A stretch of 64,000 nt of DNA, taken from Terriglobus aquaticus. GTDB lineage: Bacteria > Acidobacteriota > Terriglobia > Terriglobales > Acidobacteriaceae. Of the stretch, positions 1-10,100 are shown in pieces; positions within the stretch are counted from its first letter, which is position 1, and every line of letters starts with the position of its first letter. The notes under the pieces are model-generated. The model was not told the DNA's origin, searched no databases, and saw only the letters and a program-made list of their open reading frames with translations. Location: contig NZ_JAGSYB010000001.1 of NCBI RefSeq assembly GCF_025685415.1, positions 930,001 through 994,000 of the forward strand, in the 5' to 3' direction. A program made the translations under genes and the position numbers.

Positions 1-849
1 CGGCGACAGGTTTACTTCTTCGCCCACCACGGTCAGCGAGGCCTGCAGGTCGTCACGCATGCGGTGCGCATCCATGGCATCCGCTAATGACTCCGACAGC
101 AGATTCGTAATGCGGTCGGAGTTGCGCAGGTCCCAAATGATGCGTCGCGCCTCGGCCTGGCAGTGCCCCATCATGCTGCGCGCCAGTTCCAGCGACTGCA
201 ATGCCTCGCGTTGCTCCGGCGCATCGTTGCTCATCTGCTGCGACGTAGCCTCTAACTGCCAGCTCACCGCCGCGAATCCGGCCATGAGCGTGTCATGGCA
301 CTCGCTGGCGATGCGGTTGCGCTCGTCTAGCACCATGGCCATCTGCCCCTTCAGCAACTGGTCGCGTTGCCGCAGCAGTTGCACGCACACCGCGATCAGG
401 AAGGCACAGACCATGACTGCCGCGTACCAGGTCTGGTAGAAGAACGGTTTCTGCACTACGTGCAATGTCGCCATCTGGGATGGCCACCCACCGCCCGGCA
501 GCGCAGCCTGCACCTGAAACTGATAATCGCCCGGCGACAGCATCCAGAAGTGCGCCGAGCTGGAGCGCGTCTCCGTCCAGTCGTCGGATAATCCCGTCAG
601 GCGGTATCGGAAGATCTGCGGCCGCAGCAGCGCCTGCTGTCCACCGCCGGCATGGAAAAACACAATCAGTTCCGGATGCCCGGGCTGCAATGTCAGTGTG
701 TCTTTGCCAGACTCAGTTGGCGCCAGTTCACTACCAAACGACCAGCCATCGATGCTCGCCGCTCCCGGAGCATTACCCTGCGCATGCAGGCAGGGTAGTG
801 CCTCCAGCGATAGCAGCAGCAATAACAGCGTTCGGACAAACCTGGTCAC
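1..849 (-). CDS. Y_Y_Y-domain sensor histidine kinase (partial, C-terminus beyond window)
   Basis: Membrane sensor kinase, presumably autophosphorylating on His and passing phosphate to a NarL-type regulator outside the window. Translation from the GTG at 849 gives a signal peptide (TRFVRTLLLLLLSLEALPCLHA), a short triple-tyrosine-type sensor domain (residues about 75-120, with YRLTGLSDDWTE and SPGDYQFQVQA), one membrane helix (about 140-155), and an H-box of the HisKA_3/NarX type (ERNRIASECHDTLMAGF). The ATP-binding domain lies off the left edge. Family members of this type usually carry a large two-propeller periplasmic region before Y_Y_Y; here it is missing, so the sensor is unusually short. 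The start lies 7 bp after the stop of the MFS gene on the same strand, suggesting co-transcription and a role in sensing the transported or hydrolysed glycan (inference). No clear SD is seen, so the start is tentative. Confidence 0.85.
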   Translation of the reverse strand, partial: MTRFVRTLLLLLLSLEALPCLHAQGNAPGAASIDGWSFGSELAPTESGKDTLTLQPGHPELIVFFHAGGGQQALLRPQIFRYRLTGLSDDWTETRSSSAHFWMLSPGDYQFQVQAALPGGGWPSQMATLHVVQKPFFYQTWYAAVMVCAFLIAVCVQLLRQRDQLLKGQMAMVLDERNRIASECHDTLMAGFAAVSWQLEATSQQMSNDAPEQREALQSLELARSMMGHCQAEARRIIWDLRNSDRITNLLSESLADAMDAHRMRDDLQASLTVVGEEVNLSP

Positions 850-856
850 GGTGCAA

Positions 857-2212
857 TTAGCGCACCACACTCCCGGCAGGGTTGGCAAGGCTTCTCAGCT
901 CTGGCATCGCTTCGGGAGCCGGATTTTCCAATGCGCGCTCAGGGTGCACGACGAACCAGCACAAAGCTCCGACAACCGCCATGACCGCCGCGACGCCGAA
1001 CGAACTGGTCCATCCAAATCGCTGCGCGATCCACGGCGTCAGCGATGCTGTCAACGCGCCGCCAAGCTGGCCGCCCATGTTGACCAGCGACGAGAACACG
1101 CCCGAACTCTTACCTGCGATGTCTACCGAAACCGACCAGAACGTGCTCTGCGACACGTACAGCGCACCTGCTCCACCGGCCAGGATAATGCCCGCAAACA
1201 CGGGGCTGGCCACTTGCGACCCAAGCACCAGGAACAGCGCAGTGACCAGCATGGCAGCCGAAGCGAGATAGCAGCGGCCCACACGCAAGCCGCGAGTGCT
1301 CGTGAGCCGGTCGCTGAGCACACCCCCAACCAAGCTGAAGATCGTCATGCACAGGAAGGGCAGCATTGCGTAGCGCGCACTCGACTTCAGGTCAAAGCCC
1401 CGCACCTGGGCCATGTAGAGAAAAAACCAGCTAAAGAACACCCACGCGATGTACCCGAAACTGAAATAGCCGACCATCAATGCGGCCAAATCTTTGCGGT
1501 GGAAGATCGCGCGCCAGGAGATGGTAGGTGCCTTTTCCTCGGCCCGTCCCTGCTGGGGCAAGTCGTACGACAGCCCCTCCTGGATCTCCTGCAACTCCTT
1601 GCGCGAAACACCCAGGTGTTGCTCCGGTGTGTCCCGCGCGAAGACCCACCAAACCGTTCCGGCGATCGCGCCCACGCCCGCACTGAACCAGAAGGCCGAG
1701 CGCCATCCGTGCTCGGTGATCATCCACGTGAGCAGCGGCGGGGTAAGGCCGCTACCCGCGCCGACGCCGGCAAAGATGAGGCCGTTGACAAAGCCGCGTT
1801 CGCGCTGCGGAACCCAGCGAGCAACAAATTGATTAGCCGCGGGATACACCACGGCCTCCCCTGCGCCCAAGAGAAACCGAATCGCGATCAGCCACAGCAA
1901 GGTGTGCGGGATTGTCGTCGGCAGCATCGCCGTGAGTGCCGTTGCGATGCACCACCACAGCACGCCCATGGTCAGCACCACGCGCGGACCGAAGCGCGCA
2001 CTCAAAATGCCTGCGGGGATTTGGAAGCCGGCGTACCCGATCAGGAATGCCGAGAAAATCCACCCCAGCCGCTGGTTATCGATGCCGTATTCATGAATGA
2101 TTTGCAGCCCGGCGATGGAGATGTTGGTGCGATCCAGGAATGCGACACCGCTCAGAATGAAAAGCCAGAACGCTAAGAACATCCGAACCCGGCTGGTTCG
2201 TACCAACGACAT
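857..2212 (-). CDS. MFS transporter, anion:cation symporter type (hexuronate/glucarate-like)
   Basis: Twelve-helix major facilitator, 451 residues from the chosen start. The N-terminal half matches the ACS family: FLDRTNISIAG in helix 1, GWIFSAFLIGYAGFQIPAG in helix 2, and a FGPRVVL loop. Such proteins import sugar acids or related organic anions with protons or sodium, but the substrate cannot be read from sequence. The ATG at 2212 is preferred over the upstream in-frame ATG at 2263 because it has an SD (GGAG 7 bp upstream) and removes a 17-residue hydrophilic extension. It is divergent from the GH29 fucosidase at 2348 and directly followed by the sensor kinase, so a fucose- or uronate-containing glycan is the plausible substrate (inference). 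Confidence 0.85.
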   Translation of the reverse strand: MSLVRTSRVRMFLAFWLFILSGVAFLDRTNISIAGLQIIHEYGIDNQRLGWIFSAFLIGYAGFQIPAGILSARFGPRVVLTMGVLWWCIATALTAMLPTTIPHTLLWLIAIRFLLGAGEAVVYPAANQFVARWVPQRERGFVNGLIFAGVGAGSGLTPPLLTWMITEHGWRSAFWFSAGVGAIAGTVWWVFARDTPEQHLGVSRKELQEIQEGLSYDLPQQGRAEEKAPTISWRAIFHRKDLAALMVGYFSFGYIAWVFFSWFFLYMAQVRGFDLKSSARYAMLPFLCMTIFSLVGGVLSDRLTSTRGLRVGRCYLASAAMLVTALFLVLGSQVASPVFAGIILAGGAGALYVSQSTFWSVSVDIAGKSSGVFSSLVNMGGQLGGALTASLTPWIAQRFGWTSSFGVAAVMAVVGALCWFVVHPERALENPAPEAMPELRSLANPAGSVVR

Positions 2213-2286
2213 ACACCTGCTCCAGGCACCTCCTGTAACGCCACCGAAGGTGGCAGGACGCACTCCAGCATGGAAACAAATATCGT

Positions 2287-2330
2287 CAGCTTTCGCCTAG
2301 GGCATTTGCATTACCCGTTCGGGAAAGCTG
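2287..2330. promoter_or_regulatory. Inverted repeat in divergent MFS/fucosidase promoter region
   Basis: CAGCTTTC (2287-2294) and GAAAGCTG (2323-2330) are exact 8-bp inverted arms separated by 28 bp, in the 135-bp space between the two divergent starts. The position fits a shared operator for the transporter and hydrolase, with half-sites on one face about 3.4 helical turns apart. No repressor gene is adjacent, so the binding protein is unknown. Chance occurrence cannot be excluded. Confidence 0.3.
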
Positions 2331-2347
2331 GCTCCTAAGCTCGGAGA

Positions 2348-4099
2348 GTGCTTACGTTTCGACGGCAGGGATGCTCTAATCTCCCCGCCCAGCCCGAAGT
2401 GCGCCGCTTCCTAATTCGACTCAGAAGTCCGCTGCCGCTCGCCGCATTCCTAACGCTCGCGGCCGCAAGCTGCGCAACCAACATGGCTTTGGCGCAGAAG
2501 CCAGCTGCGCAGTCCAGCGGCGAGACCACCACTCGAAACGCACAAACGGACAACCGGCCGGAGCGCCTCGAATGGTTCCGCGACCAGGGCCTCGGCCTGT
2601 TCATTCACTGGAGCATCGACTCCCAGCTCGGCCTCATCATCAGCCACTCGCTCGCTGGCAGCAGCCACGACTACGCCAGCCGCTTCTACAGTGACCTGCC
2701 GAAGACCTTCAACCCGACCAGCTTCGACCCCGACCGTCTGGCTCGTCTCGCGCGCCTCGCTGGCTTTCGCTACATGGTCTTCACGACCAAGCACCACAAC
2801 GGCTTCGCGATGTGGGACACCGCGACGACCGACTTCAGCATCACGCACACTCCGTACCGGGCCGACATAACGCAGCGGCTGCTGACCAGCTTCCGCGCGC
2901 AGGGCATCGCCACCGGCCTTTACTTTTCGCCTGACGACTTCCACTGGCTCTTTCAGAACGGCAAGCCAATCCAGCGCCTCGTTCCACAGGTGCAGCCCAA
3001 GGCGAACCCCGGCCTCATGCAGCTCGACCAGCAGCAGGTGACTGAGCTGATGACTCGCTACGGCCCGATCCGGGTATTCTTCTTCGACGGCGAGGCCACC
3101 GGCCTGCGTGACATCGTCTGGCGTTCGCAGCCGGATACGGTCGTCACGCGCGGCGCCTTAGAAACGCCGGAGCAGAACGTGCCCGGCGCACCGCTCGCCG
3201 GCGCTTGGGAAGCCAACATGACTCTGGGCACCGCATGGGGCGATCAGCCCACGGACGACGTGCTCAAGCCCGTCGATGAGGTGGTCCGCACGCTCGTTCA
3301 CGTGCGATCGCGAGGTGGCAATCTGCTGCTCAACGTAAGTCCCACGGCTGAGGGCGCGTTACCCGCCGCACAGGAAGCGACCATTCGCACGCTCGGCTCG
3401 TGGATGTTCGTCAACGGTGAAGCGATCTACAGCACGCGGCCTTGGGTGGTGACGAATGAGGGCGACCTATGGTTCACCCGATCGAAGGACGGGCACTCGC
3501 TTTACGTGATCGTGGACGGCGCAGCCAATACAGCCGGCTGGAGGCGCGGCGATCGTCGCGAGTTCGTTCTCAAGACCGTGCGCGCCACTTCCGCCACGCG
3601 CGCCAGCGTCCTGGGCCAAAGTGACGAACTGGTGGAGTACCGCCCGGAGATCGACGCGAGAAGCCGCATCGAGCAGAAGCCCGACGGCCTGCACGTCTCC
3701 GTCGTTCGCGCACAACGCATGCGCGACAGCGATCAGTGGCCGCTGCCCACCGTCATCCGCCTGACCGACGTCGCCGAAGCCTTTACGCCACCAGAGGTCC
3801 GTACCTTGCCACCCAGGCGCCAGCCGGATGGTACGGTTCAGCTTCGTGGCGAATGGACCTCCAACGAATCGAGCACCGCCGCCCACGGCGCAACATTCAG
3901 CTTCGAGGTCCGCGACATCACCGGCGAAGACAAGCAGTCACGCTTGCGGGGCTGGTCGCATCTGCCGTCACAACCCGCGCCACAGCCCGGCGCCTACACT
4001 GCCAGTTTCACGCCGGAACCCGGCCACCAGTACGAGGTCCGCTCCGTCCTCGCGCACCCTCTGCTCACGCTCTACGGCCCGGTTGTCCCGCTCCAGTAA
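2348..4099 (+). CDS. Secreted alpha-L-fucosidase, GH29
   Basis: Exo-glycosidase removing terminal alpha-L-fucose with retention of configuration; exported to the periplasm or outer surface. The 583-residue protein starts at a GTG. It has an export signal (hydrophobic core about residues 28-48; a possible but weak lipobox AASC at 39-42), then the GH29 barrel: FIHWS (85-89), TTKHHNGF (146-153), and the predicted catalytic nucleophile D247 in VFFFDG. The acid/base residue is not conserved enough to name. The C-terminal third after about residue 345 looks like the beta-sandwich accessory part. Family length is normally 450-600, so it is complete. It is divergent from the MFS importer and sensor kinase, forming a small glycan-use locus. 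The start is uncertain because no good SD is seen; the next in-frame Met would remove the signal peptide. Confidence 0.9.
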   Translation: MLTFRRQGCSNLPAQPEVRRFLIRLRSPLPLAAFLTLAAASCATNMALAQKPAAQSSGETTTRNAQTDNRPERLEWFRDQGLGLFIHWSIDSQLGLIISHSLAGSSHDYASRFYSDLPKTFNPTSFDPDRLARLARLAGFRYMVFTTKHHNGFAMWDTATTDFSITHTPYRADITQRLLTSFRAQGIATGLYFSPDDFHWLFQNGKPIQRLVPQVQPKANPGLMQLDQQQVTELMTRYGPIRVFFFDGEATGLRDIVWRSQPDTVVTRGALETPEQNVPGAPLAGAWEANMTLGTAWGDQPTDDVLKPVDEVVRTLVHVRSRGGNLLLNVSPTAEGALPAAQEATIRTLGSWMFVNGEAIYSTRPWVVTNEGDLWFTRSKDGHSLYVIVDGAANTAGWRRGDRREFVLKTVRATSATRASVLGQSDELVEYRPEIDARSRIEQKPDGLHVSVVRAQRMRDSDQWPLPTVIRLTDVAEAFTPPEVRTLPPRRQPDGTVQLRGEWTSNESSTAAHGATFSFEVRDITGEDKQSRLRGWSHLPSQPAPQPGAYTASFTPEPGHQYEVRSVLAHPLLTLYGPVVPLQ

Positions 4100-4140
4100 C
4101 CGCGCGCGGAGCCTCCGCGTCGCTGAGTCATGATCTTTTC

Positions 4141-4179
4141 GGAGGCTTGAATCCACGACCGGTTAGGGTCTGCGGATTT
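4141..4179 (-). repeat. Displaced 3' half of tRNA-Leu (putative attachment-site scar)
   Basis: Bases 4153-4179 match 14443-14469 of the intact tRNA-Leu(UAA) gene in the same orientation at 26 of 27 positions (the only mismatch is at 4166). Weaker similarity continues to 4141 through the T-arm with a short deletion. The match begins exactly in the anticodon loop and runs to the T-arm, i.e. the tRNA 3' half. This is what remains at the far end when an element integrates into a tRNA gene and restores the gene with its own 3' half. The fragment lacks the 5' half and CCA and cannot be a functional tRNA. It lies 5 bp beyond the stop of the regulator gene that ends at 4184. Confidence 0.7.
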
Positions 4180-4183
4180 CGGG

Positions 4184-6616
4184 TCAGGAAAGGTTTTGGA
4201 GTTCCTGGCGGGCCGCGGCGGAGACGGGATCGTTCTCGTCGGCATTGTGCCGGAGATCGAGGCATGCGACATAGGCGCGGCGGGCTTCCGCATTCTTGCC
4301 AAGGGCGGCGTCGGCACGTGCTAGGCCGAGCCAACTGAGCGGATAGGCGTAGCTGCTATCGAAGCCAGGGTGCTCGACGGCTTTGCCGAAGTGAACCGCG
4401 GCATTCGCGGGATCGTGGAGGGCGAGATAGGCGGACCCGCGCAGGTAGGCGATCTGGGCGTCAACATGATCGAGGACACCTTCGGCGTTTAGAGCGTCGA
4501 GCGCCTTCTGCGGCTGACCGGTGGCCAGCTCGCCCATCGCGACGATCATGGGGGCGTACAGCAGATGCCACTGCGTATCGCGTTCGCGCTTGTGGAGTTC
4601 GGCGTCCAGAAGGCGTCTGCTCTGACTCACATCGCCGAGCAGGGCGAGTGACATGAGGTCCGCGGGCTGTTCCGGATCGAGGCGTTCAGCGCGGAAGAGG
4701 CGTTCGCCGTCGGCGCGGTCGCCGCTCGCGATCAGTTCCATGGCGTTCACCTTGCGGGCATAGGCCGCGCCGCCTTCGCTTCCTTGCTCCTGGTACGCGA
4801 CTGCGGCCAGGGCGGTCAGGCGCTGCGCCTCCCGGAAGCGTCCGCCCAGGCGCGCCAGCTCGGCTTCCAGCGTGGGCATGCCGAATCTGCCGGGATGGGT
4901 CGCCATCCAGGCTAGCTGCTCCCGGGCAAGTGCGTCGTCGTGGGCGTGCAGGGCGACGCGGGCCAAGGTCATGCGGACGGGTTCCAGCTCCGGCGATCCG
5001 GCCAGGCCGCGTTCGGCGGAAAGGCGCGCCCCCGCAAGATCCCCGGTGTGAATCTGCGCCTGAGCCAGACTGGCCCAAATCATGCCGGCATCCGGACGTA
5101 GAGCGGCGGCTTTCTGTTCGGCTGCGACCGCGCCCGCGTAGTCGCCAAGCTTGGCCAGGGTTTCGGACAGGGCATCCCACGGATACGCGTTGCGGGGAAA
5201 CTCTTCGACCCAGAGGCGGCCGTTTCGGAGGGCGGCGTACAGGTCACCGGTGGCGGTGCCCTCATAACGCGCGGTGATGATGCGCTGCGACTGCGGATCG
5301 ACGTTTTTCCGCAACTCGTAAGCGCGGGTGATGCTCGCGCGGGCGCTTTCGGGATCGTCCAGATTGGATTGGGCGATGCACAGGTTGAAGTAGGCCATCG
5401 CGAAGTCGGGATCGATCGTCACGGCTCGGCGGGAGGCCTCGAGCGCCTCGGCGACTTTGCCGGAGTTGCCGAGGATCATGGCTTCGTAGTTGGCTTTGAG
5501 CGCTTCCAACGAGACGGTTTCGTAGGTGTAGGCAGGGGTGGTGAAGCGGGCGACGCTCCAGCGGGCCTCGCCAAGCTGGCGCCGGAGGTGGTCGGTGAGG
5601 CGGCCCAGAGCGAGCGGCAGGTCCTCGGCGCGGCCCGCCTCCTGCGAGGTCGAGGCGAGGGTTCCGCCGTTGACGCAGCTCACCGCCTCAGCGGTCAGCA
5701 GGAACTGCTGGCCGGTATGGGCGAGAACGGCGTGGATGACGGCCTGACTGCTGCTGCGTTCGCAGACTTCGCGGGCCGTGGCGGAGGAAAGCGCTTCACC
5801 GTCGGGCCGACGCATGCGACGCAGGGTGTCAGCCACCTGAGACTGGGGTAGCAGCGTCACGAACGGGCTTTGCGCCAGATCGAACCGCAGCGCAGCGCTC
5901 AGGGCGTGATCCAGGGTGATGTCGCCAGTGGAGCCTTCCATTGGAGTGAGCACCACCTGGATGGGTGGACCGGAGGTACGGTGTTGCCACCAGCGCCAGC
6001 CGATCCAGCCTGCCAGGGCGAGAACGGCGGCAAAAGCGATGGCTGCCGCGGTCCAGAGCGCACCGCGCCGACGCGGCGGTGGCACGTTGACCGGGAACGA
6101 GGCAGGGGTGAGAGCGCCCGTTTCGCCGGGGAGAGCTTCGGCAGCCGGAGCGGAGCTGTCATCGATCTCCTCGGTCTCCTCTTCCACCGTGATGCGAGTG
6201 ATGGACTGCTCGGAGCTAAGGACGAGCCCGGGTGAGGCGGAGTCCACGGCTTCCACGTCGCAAGCCAGCCGATAGCCACGGCCGGGGACGGTTTCGACCA
6301 GGCGGGTAGCTTCCGGGTGGCGGGTCATCGCCTTGCGAAGAGTGGAGACCTGCTGGGCCAGGTTGTTCTCGTCGACGAACTGGCCGGGCCAGACGGCGTC
6401 CATCAAGTCGTCGCGGGAGACGACGCGCGGGTGGGCACGAACCAGGCAGAGCAGAAGGTCAAATGACCGGCGATGGAGCGTGACCGGATCGGAACCGAAG
6501 CGGAGTTGCCACCGATCGCAGTCGAGCTCATAGCCGGCGAACCGGTACAGGGCGGCGCCTGCTTCGGATTTGCCGGATTTCAGGGGGATTTCAGGCAGGT
6601 TTGAGGTTTCTTTCAA
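4184..6616 (-). CDS. CadC-like membrane regulator: winged helix, TM segment, periplasmic TPRs
   Basis: One-component signalling protein of 810 residues. Residues 22-120 form an OmpR/PhoB-type winged-helix DNA-binding domain (LHRRSFDLLLCLVRAHP, then VETVPGRGYRL at the wing). Residues about 125-185 are an acidic and proline-rich linker, 187-209 a single membrane helix, 220-370 an extracytoplasmic alpha/beta domain like those in other CadC/TolB-type regulators, and 385-810 a run of TPR-like helices. The design links an extracytoplasmic signal to DNA binding without phosphorylation. The start is a TTG at 6616 with GAGG 6 bp upstream. It is divergent from the CPxC protein and the giant surface protein, which are the likeliest targets (inference). 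Its 3' end lies 5 bp from the tRNA-Leu remnant. The ligand is unknown. Confidence 0.85.
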   Translation of the reverse strand: MKETSNLPEIPLKSGKSEAGAALYRFAGYELDCDRWQLRFGSDPVTLHRRSFDLLLCLVRAHPRVVSRDDLMDAVWPGQFVDENNLAQQVSTLRKAMTRHPEATRLVETVPGRGYRLACDVEAVDSASPGLVLSSEQSITRITVEEETEEIDDSSAPAAEALPGETGALTPASFPVNVPPPRRRGALWTAAAIAFAAVLALAGWIGWRWWQHRTSGPPIQVVLTPMEGSTGDITLDHALSAALRFDLAQSPFVTLLPQSQVADTLRRMRRPDGEALSSATAREVCERSSSQAVIHAVLAHTGQQFLLTAEAVSCVNGGTLASTSQEAGRAEDLPLALGRLTDHLRRQLGEARWSVARFTTPAYTYETVSLEALKANYEAMILGNSGKVAEALEASRRAVTIDPDFAMAYFNLCIAQSNLDDPESARASITRAYELRKNVDPQSQRIITARYEGTATGDLYAALRNGRLWVEEFPRNAYPWDALSETLAKLGDYAGAVAAEQKAAALRPDAGMIWASLAQAQIHTGDLAGARLSAERGLAGSPELEPVRMTLARVALHAHDDALAREQLAWMATHPGRFGMPTLEAELARLGGRFREAQRLTALAAVAYQEQGSEGGAAYARKVNAMELIASGDRADGERLFRAERLDPEQPADLMSLALLGDVSQSRRLLDAELHKRERDTQWHLLYAPMIVAMGELATGQPQKALDALNAEGVLDHVDAQIAYLRGSAYLALHDPANAAVHFGKAVEHPGFDSSYAYPLSWLGLARADAALGKNAEARRAYVACLDLRHNADENDPVSAAARQELQNLS

Positions 6617-6726
6617 GCCAGACCTCGACTGTCCGTTGGAACCTTGGGCTCGGAAGGACCGACCCAGCGATGCCGATGTGTGTGCAGCATAGCAGCCTAC
6701 ACGCCTCGCGGGGAGGGGTGCGGGCG

Positions 6727-7068
6727 ATGAAGCGGATCCGGCGCATCACGGTGGAGTTGGTTCGGCAGCGGCTGGTAGTACGAGCCGGTTCGGACGCGTC
6801 CGCCATCGTGAACGCCGAGGATGGCGCTCCACGCTCCGACCGACCGGCTGCGTTGGCAAGCGAGCCGGTGGGGGCCTGTCCCCGGTGCGGCACGGAATGG
6901 GTGCTGTTGGACGACCGGCGCCTCCTGGAGGACGCTGCCACGCTGCCGGACCTGGAGGCAGCGCTGACGAGCCTTCACCTGCACTTGCACAGCGGCGAGG
7001 ACGGCCGGGTGTGGGTCTGCCAAGAGTCCTTGCGGATGCTTGCCGAGCAATGGCGAGAGTCCGGTTGA
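6727..7068 (+). CDS. Small CPxC-motif protein of unknown function
   Basis: Predicted 113-residue cytoplasmic protein starting MKRIRRITVELVRQRLVVRA. It has one zinc-knuckle-like pair, ACPRCGTEW (about residues 50-58), and one further Cys near the C-terminus (VWVCQESL), so only three ligands are visible and metal binding is uncertain. A purine-rich stretch (GGGGAGGGG) lies 8-16 bp upstream of the ATG. It sits between the divergent membrane regulator and the 1415-residue surface protein. The basic N-terminal strand pattern and CPxCG knuckle resemble small proteins I recall beside NHL/Ig genes in other acidobacteria, but I cannot name a family. It could be an accessory regulator or an export/assembly helper; no function is claimed. 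Confidence 0.55.
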   Translation: MKRIRRITVELVRQRLVVRAGSDASAIVNAEDGAPRSDRPAALASEPVGACPRCGTEWVLLDDRRLLEDAATLPDLEAALTSLHLHLHSGEDGRVWVCQESLRMLAEQWRESG

Positions 7069-7170
7069 CCGGGAAAGCACCATTTGGCGCAGGACGGAAC
7101 CTGCGCCAGGCCAGTGCCGGGACGAGAATCCGCCTCGGTTTTGAACGACGGAGTCATGAGGAGAAGTTCC

Positions 7171-10100
7171 ATGAAGTGCAAGGTATTTAGTGAGGCACCT
7201 GCTCAGGGCAGCAATGCGGGGCGATTCGGACAGGTTGGAAGGGCGGCGCGGCTTGCGATCGGTGTGGTGCTGCTGGCCATCGCTGGATTGAGCCTGGCCG
7301 GGCCGGCCGGGGCACAGGCGGCGACCAGCGCGGCGGTCTCGCTGCGGCCGGCGAACCCGACCTTTGCCGACACGGTAACCGTGACGGTGACGGTGGCCGG
7401 GGCGGGCGGCCATGTGCCGACCGGGACGGTGACGTATTCGGTGGACGGCGGAACCGCCCAGACCGTGACCGTGGGGACACGCGGAGCGAACGGTGTGGCG
7501 TTCCTGCAGGTTGCGCCGCAGCGGCCCGGGTCTCACACGCTGGCGGTGAGCTACGGCGGCGACGCTAATTTCCAGGCCACAGATAGCCAAACGACGCCCT
7601 TCACTGTAACGGACCTGCCGGTGGCCGTGATCGGCGGCATTTATGCCCTGAACCCCTTTGTGTACACCCACGTGCAGAACAACGGGTGGAGCTCCTACGG
7701 CATATCGGGCGTGGCCGTGGACGGCGGCGGCAACGTCTTCCTGGCGTATGGGTTGACCGGCACGACGCCCGATCCGGGGCTGGCGGAGATCTCCGCGGAC
7801 CTGAACTACCACGTGCTGCCGGCGACCGGGTTGGGGCGCGACCTGCAGTTGGCGGTGGACGGAAGCGGAACGCTGTACGTTGCGGACCCAAACAACTCGC
7901 GCGTGATGAAGTACACGGCGGCAGCGGGGCTGACCGCGCTGAACATCACGGGCCTGCAGCATCCGACGTCGTTGAGCTATGAGGCGTCCAGCAATGCGCT
8001 GTATGTGATCGATACGGGTCTCGGCGGGGTTATTCGGTACGACCTCCGCGCCGGAACGCAGACGACGGTGTTCAGCGGTGTGACTGGGCTGGACATGCCC
8101 GTGACAACCGACGGCGCTGGCGGCCTGTACTACGCGGTCGGGTTCACGCCGTACTTCCGGGCGACGAACGGTACGGTGACGCCGATCTTTGGCGAGTTCA
8201 ACCTAGGGCTGTTCGAAGGCTTCAACGACCAGATTCAGGGGCTGGCGTATGACACGCGCCGGCACTGGCTCTACGTCGCGATCGAAGGCGCGAGTCCGGT
8301 TGCCAGCACCTTTGTGCTGGATGCGGACGGGCACGTACGGAACCGATTTCCGAACGGGCAGCGAGAAGGGCTGGACACAGCCAATCAGATTGCGGTGAGC
8401 GGGGACGGCACCGTCTACGGGACGTCTGAGGTATTTACGCCGGGCGCCGCTGCAAACCTGGGTCCGGACCAGGGACTGGCGCCGAGCGATTCGGCGGTCC
8501 TGATGCAGTCCTATGCCGCCGCGAACATGGCGGGGGTGCAGGGTGCGTTCAGCTCTTTGATTCTGGAGTCGCACCACGAACCCGGTATCGGCACTGCTTC
8601 GTGGATCGACTTGGACAACCAAAACCCGGTCACGGGCGCTTCTCTGCCGATTCCGGTGTATGGCATCGGATTGCGGCAATGGCTGGCGAGTACGCCCGGT
8701 AATGCCGCTTCGCTGCAGATGTCCGTGGGCCGCGCGGGTGGCATCGCGTACAGCGCTCCGTACCGGGGTTATGGCGACACGATTTACGCGTCTGACCAGG
8801 CGGTCAACCAGGTGGTGTTCACGCAGTACGAGCCGAACACCGACGGGACGCTGACCTTTTACCGCAGCGGAACAGCGCCTTTCACCGGCCTCGTGCAGCC
8901 GGGGCAGTTGGCCGCGATCGGGTCGGGCTACGTGTGGGTGATGGACCAGGGTGCGGCGTCAGGCGGCACTCGGATTCTCCGGCTGGATCCCTCGAACGTG
9001 CAGACGGTGGCGTACAGCGCAGCGACGGGCGATCCGGCTGGGCTCCTGAGCAATGTGACGGCGTTCACGGCCGACGGAGCGACGAAGCTGTTTTTGGCCG
9101 GTACGGAGAACGGGACCGGCGTGGTCGCGGAGATTGACTCGTTGGGATTGGAGCAGCAGATTGCGACCGGGCTTGGAACGCCGGCGGCGATCGCGGTGGA
9201 TGCCGGAGGCAACGTGTTCGTGGCCGACACGGCGGGAACGCTGGTGCGCGTGGACCATCACAGCGGTGCCGTGACGACGCTGGCGACTGGGCTGCCGTTG
9301 GCGACAGGAATCTCGCTGGACCCGAGTGGGACGGTGTACCTGGCCAGTGCCGGAGCGCCGGCAGTGGTCACGGTGGACCCGTCGGGCAGCAAGGGCAGTC
9401 TGCCCGTACCGGGTGTGACGAATGCGGCATTTGCGGTGGAGGACTACACCGGCAACCTGCATGTGGTGGACGGCACAACGGGCACTGCAGTCGCGTATGT
9501 GCGATCGGTGTACAACATCGTGAACTTCGGCAACGTGGCGGTGAACACCTCAGCAACGCACAACGCGACGCTGACGAATGTGGGCAATGTCGCGTCGCCA
9601 GCACTGCAGTTGGTGCAGGCGACTGGGACGCCCTTCACGATCGCCGCGGGTGCGACGAACGGATGTCCGGTGCAGGGAAGCTCGCAGGCGGGGCTTGCCG
9701 TAGGCGCGAGCTGTCAGGTGGCGCTAACGTACGCGCCGACAGCAGTTCACAGCGACTCCGCGCAGATCACGGTGAACTCGGACATCGAAGCGCCGACCTA
9801 CAACTACGGGCTGCTGTCGTCGGAATACTTCCAGGTGCAGGGCGCGGGCGTTGCGAATGCGGGAGCGCCGGTGCCGGTGCTCACGCCGGCGACGCTCGCG
9901 TTCGGCAATGTGACGGAGACACGGACCAGCGCGGTGAGTGTGGCGACGCTGACCAACACCGGCAATGCCGCGCTCACGGTGTCCGGGATCGCGTTGACGG
10001 GAACGAGTGCCGGCTCATATCAGCAGACGGCGACGACCTGCGGTGGCACGCTGGCGGCTGGAAGCAGCTGCACGATCTCGCTGACCTGCACACCGAACAG

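Noticed and set aside
698-2176. A 492-codon open frame antisense to the MFS gene
   Set aside because: No recognisable motif; rich in Arg, His and Gln. The opposite strand encodes a textbook twelve-helix transporter.
4100-4147. Terminator after the fucosidase (AGCCTCCG / CGGAGGCT)
   Set aside because: The 8-bp arms are separated by 22 bp and there is no T-run after the second arm, which itself belongs to the tRNA remnant.
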